10,876 nucleotides of DNA from Helicobacter sp. (GTDB lineage: Bacteria > Campylobacterota > Campylobacteria > Campylobacterales > Helicobacteraceae), in assembly GCA_029264655.1 (NCBI GenBank), contig JARHZY010000064.1:1-10876 (forward strand), read 5' to 3'. Shown here one piece after another: positions 1 through 7,251 of this stretch. The position numbers and the translations under genes were made by a program. Below the pieces are notes generated by a model. The model did no database searches. It was not told where the DNA came from and saw only the letters and a program-made list of their open reading frames with translations. Position 1 is the stretch's first letter. Each line of letters starts with the position of its first letter.

Positions 1-68
1 GCCTTTTCTTTTTTAGCTTGGTATTTTTGATATATTGCAGTTTTGCGGATAAGTCTTCTTAATCCCAT
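1..68 (-). CDS. 5' end of an unidentified basic protein (partial)
   Basis: The first 22 codons of a minus-strand gene that runs off the left edge. The start ATG is at 68-66 and is preceded by an AAAGGAT ribosome binding site at a normal distance. An extended -10 promoter lies about 30 bases further upstream. The visible protein starts MGLRRLIRKTAIYQKYQ and then continues with lysines. It is strongly basic, with no signal peptide in the part seen. I do not recognise the family and assign no function. The good start signals make a real gene likely, although only 68 bases are visible. Confidence 0.6.
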   Translation of the reverse strand, partial: MGLRRLIRKTAIYQKYQAKKEK

Positions 69-98
69 GTGTAATCCTTTTATTATGATGTGGTGGTT

Positions 99-107
99 AT
101 TATAGCA
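99..107 (-). promoter_or_regulatory. Extended -10 promoter of the left-edge gene
   Basis: On the minus strand the bases read TGCTATAAT, a perfect TATAAT with the TGn extension that is typical of Campylobacterota sigma70 promoters. Transcription would start about 6-8 bases downstream, giving a leader of roughly 25 bases before the ATG at 68. The -35 region falls inside the left arm of the 112-165 inverted repeat. Confidence 0.55.
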
Positions 108-111
108 TAAG

Positions 112-165
112 AGTGTAATTAATAAAACATAATGCAAAAATATGTTTATTATAACCAATTACACT
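112..165. repeat. Long imperfect hairpin over the -35 region
   Basis: AGTGTAATT at 112-120 is the exact reverse complement of AATTACACT at 157-165. Inside it, AATAAAACATA (121-131) pairs with TATGTTTATT (141-150) with one bulged A, around the loop ATGCAAAAA (132-140). Six bases (151-156) are unpaired in the right arm. A competing pairing exists between GGTTATTATA (95-104, the -10 region) and TATTATAACC (147-156), with one mismatch. It lies downstream of the antiporter gene and directly upstream of the left-edge gene. It could be a terminator of the first, a binding site for a dimeric regulator of the second, or both. There is no GC-rich stem or clear U-tract, so a plain terminator is not well supported. 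Confidence 0.45.
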
Positions 166-260
166 TTATTTACGATATTCAATTGATTAAAAATATCATA
201 ATAGATAGCAAGAATCAAGGTATAAATAAAACACCATAAGCATTATTTACAATATGCTAG

Positions 261-1448
261 CTACAAAGCTTTATGTCTGTTGCCTACAAAATAAAAAATA
301 ATTTTAATCAAAATGGTAAAAAAGATTCCTTCAAAAGTTGCAGCAATAATGAGTGAATAATATTGTTCTTGTGTAATAGCATGTAAATCAAGCCCCATTT
401 TTGCTATTGCAACTAAAAAAGTAAGTGGCATACAATCACTCAATGCAAAAAGTGTGGTATTTTTGATACTCTTAAAATATGCACCAAAGGCAATATTTGC
501 AGCAAGTAACCGCACAAGCAACATGCCAAAAGCAATATAAATACCATTTAAAATTACATGATAGTTACTTAAAATCTCTCTAAGATTAAGTGTTGAACCC
601 ACATATACAAAAAATAAAGGCACAAAGAAACCAAAGCCTATATCATTGAGTTTATGCACCATATCATGTTTATAAGCAAAAAAAGTGGCTATTACCATAC
701 CTGCTAGAAACGCACCTAGCACATCTTCAATATCCATAAATGTTGTAATACCAATGAGAATAAAGAAAAGCATAAAGCTAAAACGAATATCTTGATTATT
801 GCTATCATTTGTTGGCATAAACCATAATTTTATTATAGGTTTCCACCAAAAGACAATTTTACCAATACGAAAAATAATAAGAAAAGCAATAACAAAAAGG
901 GCAAGAAAGGCAAATGCTTTATAAAATGACCAAGAAGTTATATTACCGGCATTTTGAGCATAACTATTTTGCACTACAACAAGTGCCGTGATACTCACAA
1001 GTTCACCAACAATACCAATTTTTAATGCAATATTTAGCCATTCTCTCTTTTTACCATAATCACGAATAAGTGTTACAATCATGCCAAGACTCATAACAGG
1101 AAAAATAGCAATATAAATCCACTCAAGATGAAATAATAAGACAATACTACCCGCAGCAGCATAAAGGATAATAAAATACAAACACGCTTTTTTATAAAAA
1201 GCATTACCAAGCTTACCAAAACCGCGTAAATCTACTTCCATGCCAGCTAAAAGCATAAGATACAAAAAGCTTACATGTGCCACAATGTTTAATGTTTCAC
1301 TACCCTTAAAGATTCCGCAATAACATGCAAAAGCACCAAGCAAGATTTCTATAACTGCAACAGGAATACGCGTAAGACGACTAACATAGGGTGCTGCAAC
1401 AATCAATAAGGCAATAATTGCAAAGGTTGTTAGTTCTGAACTATGCAT
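261..1448 (-). CDS. Cation:proton antiporter, CPA2 (KefB-like) family
   Basis: A 395-aa integral membrane protein with about 11-12 hydrophobic segments and almost no soluble part. This is the length of a CPA2 antiporter membrane domain without the RCK/TrkA nucleotide-binding tail of KefB/KefC. Family marks visible are LAGMEVDL near residue 70 (the AGLEVDL element), LGAFLAGMVIATFF near 245-260 and GFFVPLFFVYVGS near 275-287. Such proteins exchange Na+ or K+ for protons across the inner membrane; the ion cannot be told from sequence. The start ATG at 1448 has a poor Shine-Dalgarno. The gene begins 41 bases after purN on the same strand, so it is probably the last gene of that operon. An AT-rich -10-like stretch in the gap could give it extra transcription. 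Confidence 0.85.
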   Translation of the reverse strand: MHSSELTTFAIIALLIVAAPYVSRLTRIPVAVIEILLGAFACYCGIFKGSETLNIVAHVSFLYLMLLAGMEVDLRGFGKLGNAFYKKACLYFIILYAAAGSIVLLFHLEWIYIAIFPVMSLGMIVTLIRDYGKKREWLNIALKIGIVGELVSITALVVVQNSYAQNAGNITSWSFYKAFAFLALFVIAFLIIFRIGKIVFWWKPIIKLWFMPTNDSNNQDIRFSFMLFFILIGITTFMDIEDVLGAFLAGMVIATFFAYKHDMVHKLNDIGFGFFVPLFFVYVGSTLNLREILSNYHVILNGIYIAFGMLLVRLLAANIAFGAYFKSIKNTTLFALSDCMPLTFLVAIAKMGLDLHAITQEQYYSLIIAATFEGIFFTILIKIIFYFVGNRHKAL

Positions 1449-1489
1449 ACTATATCACTTTTATATTATGAATATTTTTTACAACAAAG

Positions 1490-2233
1490 CTACATATTAT
1501 GTATGCCTTGTGCAAAGGCTTTTAAAAAGGCTTGTGGGTAAAGTCTATATTCCACATCATGCACTCTTTGTGTAAAATCCTCAAGGCTTTCATTTGGAAT
1601 TTTAGGCACTTTTTCTTGCAGGATAACCATACCAGAATCAAGCTCTTGCGTTACAAAATGCACGCTCACTCCGCCAAAGTCATTACTATCAGCGTAACTT
1701 GCTTCAATAGCATGCAAACCTTTATGCATAGGCAAAAAACTTGGGTGTATATTTAATATGCGTAAGTGTGTTAATGCTTGTAAAAATTCCTTACCCAATA
1801 TACGCATAAAACCAGCCAATAAGATACAACTAAGCTTATCTTTACATTCCAAAGTGCGTAAATATGCTAATAACACACTATCAAAATCATCTTGACTTTG
1901 ATTTGTGCCATCTATAATATGCGTAGGTAATCCAAGCCGTTTAGCACGTATAAGTGCATGTGCATTTGGCTTATCACTTATAATGCTTATAACATTAATT
2001 TTTGGATCTTGTGCCAACATAGAATCTTGCATCATTGCACTATTAATCACAAATGCGTTTGGATTTGTTTGCAGTGTTTGCTCATCTTTGGATTTTGTGT
2101 TTTTTATTAAATTCATACCATTTTGCCGTAAAGCTTGTGTCAATGTTTTATTATGTAAAGACAAAACAAGATTTTCCATATTTGTGCCATTGCCACTTGC
2201 AAGTATTACTACATTGATTGTTTCTTGTGCCAT
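1490..2233 (-). CDS. purN: Phosphoribosylglycinamide formyltransferase
   Basis: PurN transfers a formyl group from 10-formyl-tetrahydrofolate to GAR, the third step of de novo purine synthesis, in the cytoplasm. The N-terminal strand and loop VVILASGNGTN (8-18) bind the phosphate of GAR. The catalytic triad is present: Asn161 and His163 in LNIHPSFLP, and Asp199 in TQELDSG. SVHFVTQELD and VILQEKVP follow as in the family. At 247 aa it is longer than the usual 190-215. The extra length is an insert of roughly 44 residues between about 28 and 78, before ISIISDKPNAHALIRA, and it is rich in Asn, Gln and Lys. The Shine-Dalgarno AAGGA (2243-2239) overlaps the stop of the upstream 98-aa gene, so the two are probably translationally coupled. 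Confidence 0.92.
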   Translation of the reverse strand: MAQETINVVILASGNGTNMENLVLSLHNKTLTQALRQNGMNLIKNTKSKDEQTLQTNPNAFVINSAMMQDSMLAQDPKINVISIISDKPNAHALIRAKRLGLPTHIIDGTNQSQDDFDSVLLAYLRTLECKDKLSCILLAGFMRILGKEFLQALTHLRILNIHPSFLPMHKGLHAIEASYADSNDFGGVSVHFVTQELDSGMVILQEKVPKIPNESLEDFTQRVHDVEYRLYPQAFLKAFAQGIHNM

Positions 2234-2242
2234 ATCTTTCCT

Positions 2243-2539
2243 TTATTGTAGTGTAGATGCAAACCATTGTGGTTTATCATGTTTTATAAGCATAATATTT
2301 GCAATAATTGTTTGTGCTGTATAAGGTAAATCATCATCTTGAGATTCCATAACATCCATATAATATGTTAGGGCATCGTGTAAATATTGGCTCTGCAATC
2401 CTGCAAAATGAAAAGCAACTTCAAACATATCAAGGACTTGAGATTCCAAGTCTTGTATCTCTTCGTGCAATGATTCTAAATCCCTATCTTTTGTATTATG
2501 TTTGTTGGTATTTTGTTTTTGCTTATTATGTTGTTGCAT
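2243..2539 (-). CDS. Conserved-looking hypothetical protein, 98 aa, first gene of the purN operon
   Basis: I do not recognise this protein. The first 18 residues are polar and low in complexity (Gln, Asn, Lys, His). A Glu/Leu-rich segment at about 20-36 could form a short coiled coil. The rest, including FHFAGLQSQYLHDALTYYM and ANIMLIKHDKPQW, looks helical and soluble. There is no signal peptide or membrane span. The start ATG at 2539 has an AAGGAT ribosome binding site five bases upstream and an extended -10 promoter just beyond, so expression is well supported. Its stop codon overlaps the purN Shine-Dalgarno and only 9 bases separate the genes. That indicates co-expression but not necessarily a purine role. 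Confidence 0.75.
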   Translation of the reverse strand: MQQHNKQKQNTNKHNTKDRDLESLHEEIQDLESQVLDMFEVAFHFAGLQSQYLHDALTYYMDVMESQDDDLPYTAQTIIANIMLIKHDKPQWFASTLQ

Positions 2540-2565
2540 GAATATCCTTATAGAATTAAAATCTT

Positions 2566-2574
2566 ATTATAACA
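2566..2574 (-). promoter_or_regulatory. Extended -10 promoter of the hypothetical-purN-antiporter operon
   Basis: On the minus strand the sequence is TGTTATAAT, a perfect TATAAT with TGn. The predicted start of transcription near 2559 leaves a leader of about 20 bases, just enough for the AAGGAT ribosome binding site at 2550-2545. No other promoter this good is seen before purN. Confidence 0.55.
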
Positions 2575-2580
2575 AAGTTT

Positions 2581-3277
2581 CATGTATTTGTGTAAATTTA
2601 TAGCATTGAAGAGTATTAACAACAATCTATCAAATGAGATATTTAAATCTTATTCCATACAATCCTATTTCTTATCTTGCTTTTGCAGATTCTTACAAAC
2701 AAATTATAACTATGATATATGATGCACACAATGATAATACTAATTGAGGTAATGTTTGAAAGCAAGGAATTTTTAAAGATAGTTTCTTCTATTAAAAGTA
2801 ATTTAAAAGCTTTGAATCAAAGAATTATAAGATTTGAAAAAAATGAATAACCAATAAAAGCCATATTTAAAGTATTTTAGATTCTAAGCCCTCATATTTA
2901 CCATACTTTTTAAACTTGATGTAAAAATGACTATAGAATAATTTAATATTATATTTTCATAGAATCTTAGAGAGATTATAACTGCATATTTTGGTTGAAT
3001 ATTGCGAAAACGATTTTATCTTTACCATAATCTAGTAATTGTAAAAGCTAATAACATATAAAAATAATAATTATAAGCTAGACAAAGAGAATCTTTTGTG
3101 ATATAAAGCCTATTAAAATCATGGACGATTTTTTAGATATTTTCATATATAATAAAATCCCTTTTAACCCCATGAATAAATAATATGAGATAAAACATAA
3201 TAACATAAATTTTAGATTCTAAAATCCATATAAGAAACCGATAATACATACTTATAGCTTTATCTTAGGAAAATAAT
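2581..3277. other. Gene-poor 0.7-kb spacer, possibly decayed sequence
   Basis: No convincing gene lies in this very AT-rich stretch between the divergent purN operon and trmL. The longest start-to-stop frame seen on the plus strand is 43 codons (2719-2850). It encodes a lysine-rich helix-like peptide (for example FESKEFLKIVSSIKS), but GAGG sits only two bases from its third internal ATG and no other ribosome binding site is seen. On the minus strand several short open stretches without starts read like protein: EIGLYGIRFKYLI near 2675-2637, LDYGKDKIVFAIFNQ near 3030-2975 and KFKKYGKYEGLESKIL near 2927-2879. They lie in different frames with stops between them. This is what remains of a decayed gene could look like, but chance is not excluded. 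No tRNA or structured RNA was recognised. Confidence 0.4.
3209..3225. repeat. 17-bp perfect palindrome upstream of trmL
   Basis: ATTTTAGA-T-TCTAAAAT is perfectly symmetric around position 3217. The one-base centre is too tight for an RNA hairpin, so a DNA-binding site is the more natural reading. It ends 52 bases before the trmL start. Its core TAGATTCTA also occurs at 2879-2887, so it may be a common word of this genome and not a specific operator. Confidence 0.35.
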
Positions 3278-3754
3278 ATGCAAAAATCATTTCACATTGT
3301 GCTTGTTGCACCACAGATTCCACAAAATACAGGTAATATTGGTAGGCTTTGCGTAGCAACCAATACAACATTACATCTTATTTATCCATTGGGTTTTAGC
3401 ACGCAACAAAAAGAATTAAAACGTGCTGGACTTGACTATTGGCAGTATTTAAATGTATATGAATGGCAGGATTTAGAATCATTTTGGCAAACACACCAAC
3501 CAAACAAAACACATTTTTTCTTTAGCACAAAAGCCAAAAAGGTGTATTTTGAGGCAGATTTTACACAAGGCGGATTCTTATATTTTGGTAGAGAAGACGC
3601 TGGACTACCTCCAAGTATTCTCACGACATATCTAAACCAAACCTATAAACTCCCAATGCAACAAGGAGTGCGTAGTATAAACCTTGCAACAAGTGTTGGG
3701 GCAGTGCTTTATGAGGGTATGCGACAATCAGCAATCTACCATTCATGGATATAA
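3278..3754 (+). CDS. trmL: tRNA (cytidine/uridine(34)-2'-O)-methyltransferase
   Basis: TrmL uses S-adenosylmethionine to methylate the ribose 2'-OH of the wobble base in tRNA-Leu isoacceptors. It is a minimal SPOUT (alpha/beta-knot) enzyme that works as a dimer. At 158 aa it has the usual length and shows the three SPOUT motifs: PQNTGNIGR (15-23), YFGREDAGLP (102-111) and the knot MQQGVRSINLATSVG (127-141) followed by AVLYEGMRQ. The ATG at 3278 has AGGA at 3267-3270, seven bases upstream. It stands alone on the plus strand and converges with the hemW-like gene, 130 bases away. No strong promoter was identified; GATAAT near 3239 is a weak candidate. Confidence 0.9.
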   Translation: MQKSFHIVLVAPQIPQNTGNIGRLCVATNTTLHLIYPLGFSTQQKELKRAGLDYWQYLNVYEWQDLESFWQTHQPNKTHFFFSTKAKKVYFEADFTQGGFLYFGREDAGLPPSILTTYLNQTYKLPMQQGVRSINLATSVGAVLYEGMRQSAIYHSWI

Positions 3755-3884
3755 TTCTCTACTTCCTAAAATAAGATAAATTCCAAATTCTATGAAACCT
3801 CACACACCATTACTTTTTTACTGCTTACCCTCTTCATTTCAACATAACACAACATTGGGTATGCCATTGCAATAATACAATATA

Positions 3885-4925
3885 TCAAGTAAGATAAAGT
3901 GCAAGAGAATCTGCAAGAAAAAAATCAGTTGCATAAATACGTCCATTTTGCTCATAACATAAATTCTGCTCGCATACATACTCTAATTTATCTGCTTTAA
4001 GCAATGTTTTTGCTACACCAACTTCACTTCGTAATCCCATAAATACGCTCTCAAATACCAAATCATCTTGACTTAAATGCTCCTCTTTACGCCAAAGTGG
4101 ATATGCAATATATTGTTCTAAACTTGCAGGTGCAAAATAACGCATACAGCCTACTCTCCCAACAGCACTTGCCCCAACACCAAGATATTCTGCCCCTTTC
4201 CAATAACCAAGATTATGCTTGCATTTATTTGTATAGGCAAAATTTGAAACTTCATATTGTTTAAAATTATGCTTATGTAAAAAATCACGCACAACATCCC
4301 CAAAGCTTTCTTTAGCTTGCAAACCATAGTCTTGCCTATCACCAAAACGCGAATGTGCATCTATGCTTAAACTATATGCTGAAAGGTGATTAATAGGGAG
4401 TTTCAATGCAGATTCTAATTCATAATATATTCGCTCATTCGTATCAAGCACGCAATCATATATTAAATCAAGACTAATATTATCTATATATTTTTGTGCA
4501 GTATCAAACGCTTTGAAAATATCCTTTGGCACATGGACACGTTCAAGCATTTGTAATTTATCTGCATAAAAACTTTGCACACCAATGCTTAAGCGGTTAA
4601 GACCAAGTGTTTTTATTTCTGAAAGCCATGTTTCATGTAAAAGATTTGGATTTATCTCAAAAGTAATCTCACAATCTTTTGTGCAAAATGGTGCTAATAA
4701 TGCAAATATTGGCACATAATATTTAGAATTTACAAAATTTGGTGTGCCACCACCAACAAAAATACTTGTAATGCATCGCACTTGAAAATATGCTAATGTG
4801 TATTGTATGTCTCTTAGTAATGCCTGAAAATATGGTTCAACCATTGTTTCTTTATGCACTTGCGAGAAAAAAGCACAATACCCGCACTTAGAATCACAAA
4901 ATGGAATATGGATATATAAAAGCAA
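3885..4925 (-). CDS. hemW: HemW-type radical SAM protein (heme chaperone / CPO-like)
   Basis: A 346-aa radical SAM protein of the HemN/HemW family. The N-terminus LYIHIPFCDSKCGYCAF has Cys10, Cys14 and Cys17 (CX3CX2C) to hold the 4Fe-4S cluster. GGGTP (58-62) and SIGVQS (113-118) are further family marks. The HNxxYW motif of heme-binding HemW is present at 237-242 (HNLGYW). HemW proteins are heme chaperones, often misnamed oxygen-independent coproporphyrinogen oxidase. One oddity is that the GLPxQ usually following DLIY is here DCVLD (154-161). The start is a TTG at 4925, with AAAAAGGG at 4938-4931 five bases upstream. It begins 45 bases after the carbonic anhydrase homologue on the same strand, so co-transcription is likely. 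Confidence 0.87.
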   Translation of the reverse strand: MLLYIHIPFCDSKCGYCAFFSQVHKETMVEPYFQALLRDIQYTLAYFQVRCITSIFVGGGTPNFVNSKYYVPIFALLAPFCTKDCEITFEINPNLLHETWLSEIKTLGLNRLSIGVQSFYADKLQMLERVHVPKDIFKAFDTAQKYIDNISLDLIYDCVLDTNERIYYELESALKLPINHLSAYSLSIDAHSRFGDRQDYGLQAKESFGDVVRDFLHKHNFKQYEVSNFAYTNKCKHNLGYWKGAEYLGVGASAVGRVGCMRYFAPASLEQYIAYPLWRKEEHLSQDDLVFESVFMGLRSEVGVAKTLLKADKLEYVCEQNLCYEQNGRIYATDFFLADSLALYLT

Positions 4926-4970
4926 AAATACCCTTTTTAAATTATTTAATATGGAATATACTATATAAAA

Positions 4971-5696
4971 TTAAGGGGCTGATAAAATTACCCTATCATT
5001 CACAGGTTGCACATCTCTTGTGCCATCTTGAAGAATTGCATGCATTGCCCCTATCTGTGCACGGGAAGCTTCAACACTCTCTTTTAATACTATCCATTGC
5101 ACGCCTTCAGTGCATGGTGGTGTTGTAAAACTCCCACTAAACGCATAATAATCATGCTTTTTTGGCAACATCTGTGATATATAAAGCATATCCATAGGAT
5201 ATACTTTGTTGGTATTGATTGGTATATGAGAAAGAATATTATTCAACATTGCATTATTTTGCCCTTTTTCAAAAAGCACAACTAACACTAAATAGTGATT
5301 TTGCGTATCTACATGTATCATCTGCATTTCCATAGGATAAATTTTACCATTTATTTGCATTTCTGATGGCGTATGGAAATATAATTGCATAAGTTTATAT
5401 ATTTTATTATGGAACACTAATCCACCAGCTTCATTAAAACGTATTTGCACTGTATGCCCCTGATTGATAATATCTTGTGCATTTGTGCCATATAATAAAT
5501 ATAATTCATGCTTAGATTCTATTGTTTTTTTGCTCTCAATATTAATTGGCGACTGATGCCTGCCATTACCACAAAGTGCAAATTTTACATCAAGCTTTGC
5601 CCACATAGCTGGTCCATTATTTGCATCATAACCCCAATTTACAGCCCGCATCATACCAATACTTAAACATAGTGCTAAAATGGCTATTTTCATCAT
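4971..5696 (-). CDS. Alpha-carbonic anhydrase homologue with degenerate zinc site
   Basis: A secreted alpha-class carbonic anhydrase fold, 241 aa, with a short signal peptide (cleavage likely near Ala18), so it acts in the periplasm. Fold marks are WGY (21-23), CGNGRHQSPINI (42-53), NQGHTVQIRF (78-87) and SGSFTTPPCTEGV (187-199). Cys42 and Cys195 can form the usual disulfide. His81 matches the proton shuttle and Thr191 the gatekeeper threonine. Active enzymes bind zinc with HxH in QFHFH and a third His in E-L-H-L-V-H. Here these read QLYFH and EMQMIH, so ligand 1 is Tyr106 and ligand 3 is Gln125, leaving only His108. It is therefore probably not a normal zinc-dependent CO2 hydratase. AAGGAG (5704-5699) is two bases from the first ATG and five from the second (5693), which may be the true start. 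Confidence 0.85.
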   Translation of the reverse strand: MMKIAILALCLSIGMMRAVNWGYDANNGPAMWAKLDVKFALCGNGRHQSPINIESKKTIESKHELYLLYGTNAQDIINQGHTVQIRFNEAGGLVFHNKIYKLMQLYFHTPSEMQINGKIYPMEMQMIHVDTQNHYLVLVVLFEKGQNNAMLNNILSHIPINTNKVYPMDMLYISQMLPKKHDYYAFSGSFTTPPCTEGVQWIVLKESVEASRAQIGAMHAILQDGTRDVQPVNDRVILSAP

Positions 5697-5862
5697 AACT
5701 CCTTACAAATAAATCAAGCATAAATACCAATAAAATACTACAACAACACAAAAAAACAACTACATTTATAAATGCTCAATGATTACATACAATCATCTAA
5801 TAATCCTAGCATTATAATACCATATCAATAGGTTTTGCTATATACTATATCAAGTTACTACA

Positions 5863-5886
5863 AAAGTTATATTTATTCATAACTTT
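5863..5886 (-). terminator. Probable weak terminator after dapD
   Basis: AAAGTTAT (5863-5870) and ATAACTTT (5879-5886) are exact reverse complements with an 8-base loop. The hairpin starts one base after the dapD stop codon and is followed on the minus strand by only a short T run. The stem is AT-rich, so termination would be partial. Its position supports separating dapD from the carbonic anhydrase gene. Confidence 0.4.
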
Positions 5887-5887
5887 C

Positions 5888-7240
5888 TTAATGCAAATCT
5901 TTATTGAGATTAATCGAACGCTTACTTCGAAAAGCAATAAGACAAGGGTTTTGTGTCATAAACCTAAAATGCACTCCATGCAAACCACTTAGCATATACC
6001 CTTTATATAGCCCATTGTCTTGCACAACAAAATTTTGATTAATTGCTGCTATTTTTTGTGCTTCGTCATGATTTATTTTTACAACACTACCTGCAAGGAT
6101 AGTTGTCCCAGCATCAACAATACAGCTATCCCCAAGACTAATACCCGTTACAGAATTTGCCCCAAGCAAACAATTTTTTCCAATACTAATAGGTGTTGTA
6201 TTACCACCACTAAGCACACCTAAAATGCTTGCACCACCACCAATATCTGTGCCTTCTCCAACAACCACAGATGAGCTAATGCGTCCCTCATTCATACATG
6301 CTCCAAGTGCACCAGAATTAAAATTAACATAGCTTGCACCCGGCATTTGTGTATAGCCAGCACCTAAAAATGCTCCAAAACGCGTTTTACTAGAATCAAG
6401 GATTCTAATATTATCAACTTGCGGTAATACTTGCATAAGATAACGTGGAAATTTATCTATGAAATCAATGCAGGGAAATTCACCTTCCATTTTTAATGAT
6501 ATTTCATTATCGCGTAAATATTGCAATTCATAAGGCTTATTGCCACTCCATGCAAGATTTGGTAATAACCCAAATATACCATCAAGATTTAAGCTACGAA
6601 GTGGTGTAAGCCCAGCAGACAAAGCATGTAGTTTTGCATACGCAACTTGCAATGATTGTGTCTGCAAGTCATCAAAATAAGCAACAAGTTGGAATTTATA
6701 ACATTCATTCTCACCTTTATAAATACTGCTGATATGACGTAAGAGCTCAAAAACAACTTGAATATTTTTATGTTTTGCACCAATATATTGGTGTATTGCA
6801 CTATCAGTAAAAAGCACATCAGCAGTTTTGATGGAATAAGGATCAGTTGAAAATTTCTCGCATAGATTCTTAAAACCATGCAATATTGTTTCACCTCTAT
6901 CTATAGGCTCGTAAGCTATAAGTTCTTTTGTAATAAAAGGATAAAATAAACATAATGCACGCAATACAAAAGCCGAATCAATATCAACAACAATCTCATT
7001 ACTTTCAAAAGATTGTAGTCGTGCTGCAGTTGCAAATACTGCAAAACTACCAAAATTTTGTTCAAAATTAAGTAGTGGAAAATTTACGCTTACCACTTTA
7101 TTGCTTTCAATGCGTGAAAGTTCAGCACGACAAACTCCAAAACTCTTTGGCTTTTTTTTGTCTTGATAAAACTCATCAACAAAATGTTTAAACTCTTCTT
7201 CGGTTTGAATAATTGATATTGAAGAGTAGTGAGGTGCCAT
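5888..7240 (-). CDS. dapD: Tetrahydrodipicolinate N-succinyltransferase, long form
   Basis: DapD transfers a succinyl group from succinyl-CoA to tetrahydrodipicolinate in the succinylase route to meso-diaminopimelate and lysine. The cytoplasmic enzyme is a trimer. The C-terminal half is a left-handed beta-helix with hexapeptide repeats, about residues 275-390. Visible parts are RFGAFLGAGYTQMPGASYVN (287-306), MNEGRISSSVVVGEGTDIGG (316-335), LSGGNTTPISIGKNCLLGAN (343-362) and LGDSCIVDAGTTILAGSVV (369-387). The NEGR segment corresponds to the region of the catalytic glutamate in long-form DapD. The N-terminal domain (1-270) is typical of the Campylobacterota form. At 450 aa it seems somewhat long against the roughly 390-400 I recall for relatives. 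The ATG at 7240 has AAGGAG (7251-7246) five bases upstream. A possible CATAAT/TATGAT -10 lies near 7270-7285. Confidence 0.9.
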   Translation of the reverse strand: MAPHYSSISIIQTEEEFKHFVDEFYQDKKKPKSFGVCRAELSRIESNKVVSVNFPLLNFEQNFGSFAVFATAARLQSFESNEIVVDIDSAFVLRALCLFYPFITKELIAYEPIDRGETILHGFKNLCEKFSTDPYSIKTADVLFTDSAIHQYIGAKHKNIQVVFELLRHISSIYKGENECYKFQLVAYFDDLQTQSLQVAYAKLHALSAGLTPLRSLNLDGIFGLLPNLAWSGNKPYELQYLRDNEISLKMEGEFPCIDFIDKFPRYLMQVLPQVDNIRILDSSKTRFGAFLGAGYTQMPGASYVNFNSGALGACMNEGRISSSVVVGEGTDIGGGASILGVLSGGNTTPISIGKNCLLGANSVTGISLGDSCIVDAGTTILAGSVVKINHDEAQKIAAINQNFVVQDNGLYKGYMLSGLHGVHFRFMTQNPCLIAFRSKRSINLNKDLH

Positions 7241-7251
7241 AGTATCTCCTT

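Noticed and set aside
1905..2324. 139-codon plus-strand open frame over purN and the 98-aa gene
   Set aside because: It lies opposite two well-supported genes, has no ribosome binding site and reads as Cys/Ile/Phe-rich antisense text.
4901..5128. 75-codon plus-strand frame across the hemW start and the carbonic anhydrase end
   Set aside because: It is antisense to two real genes and has no start signals or recognisable sequence.
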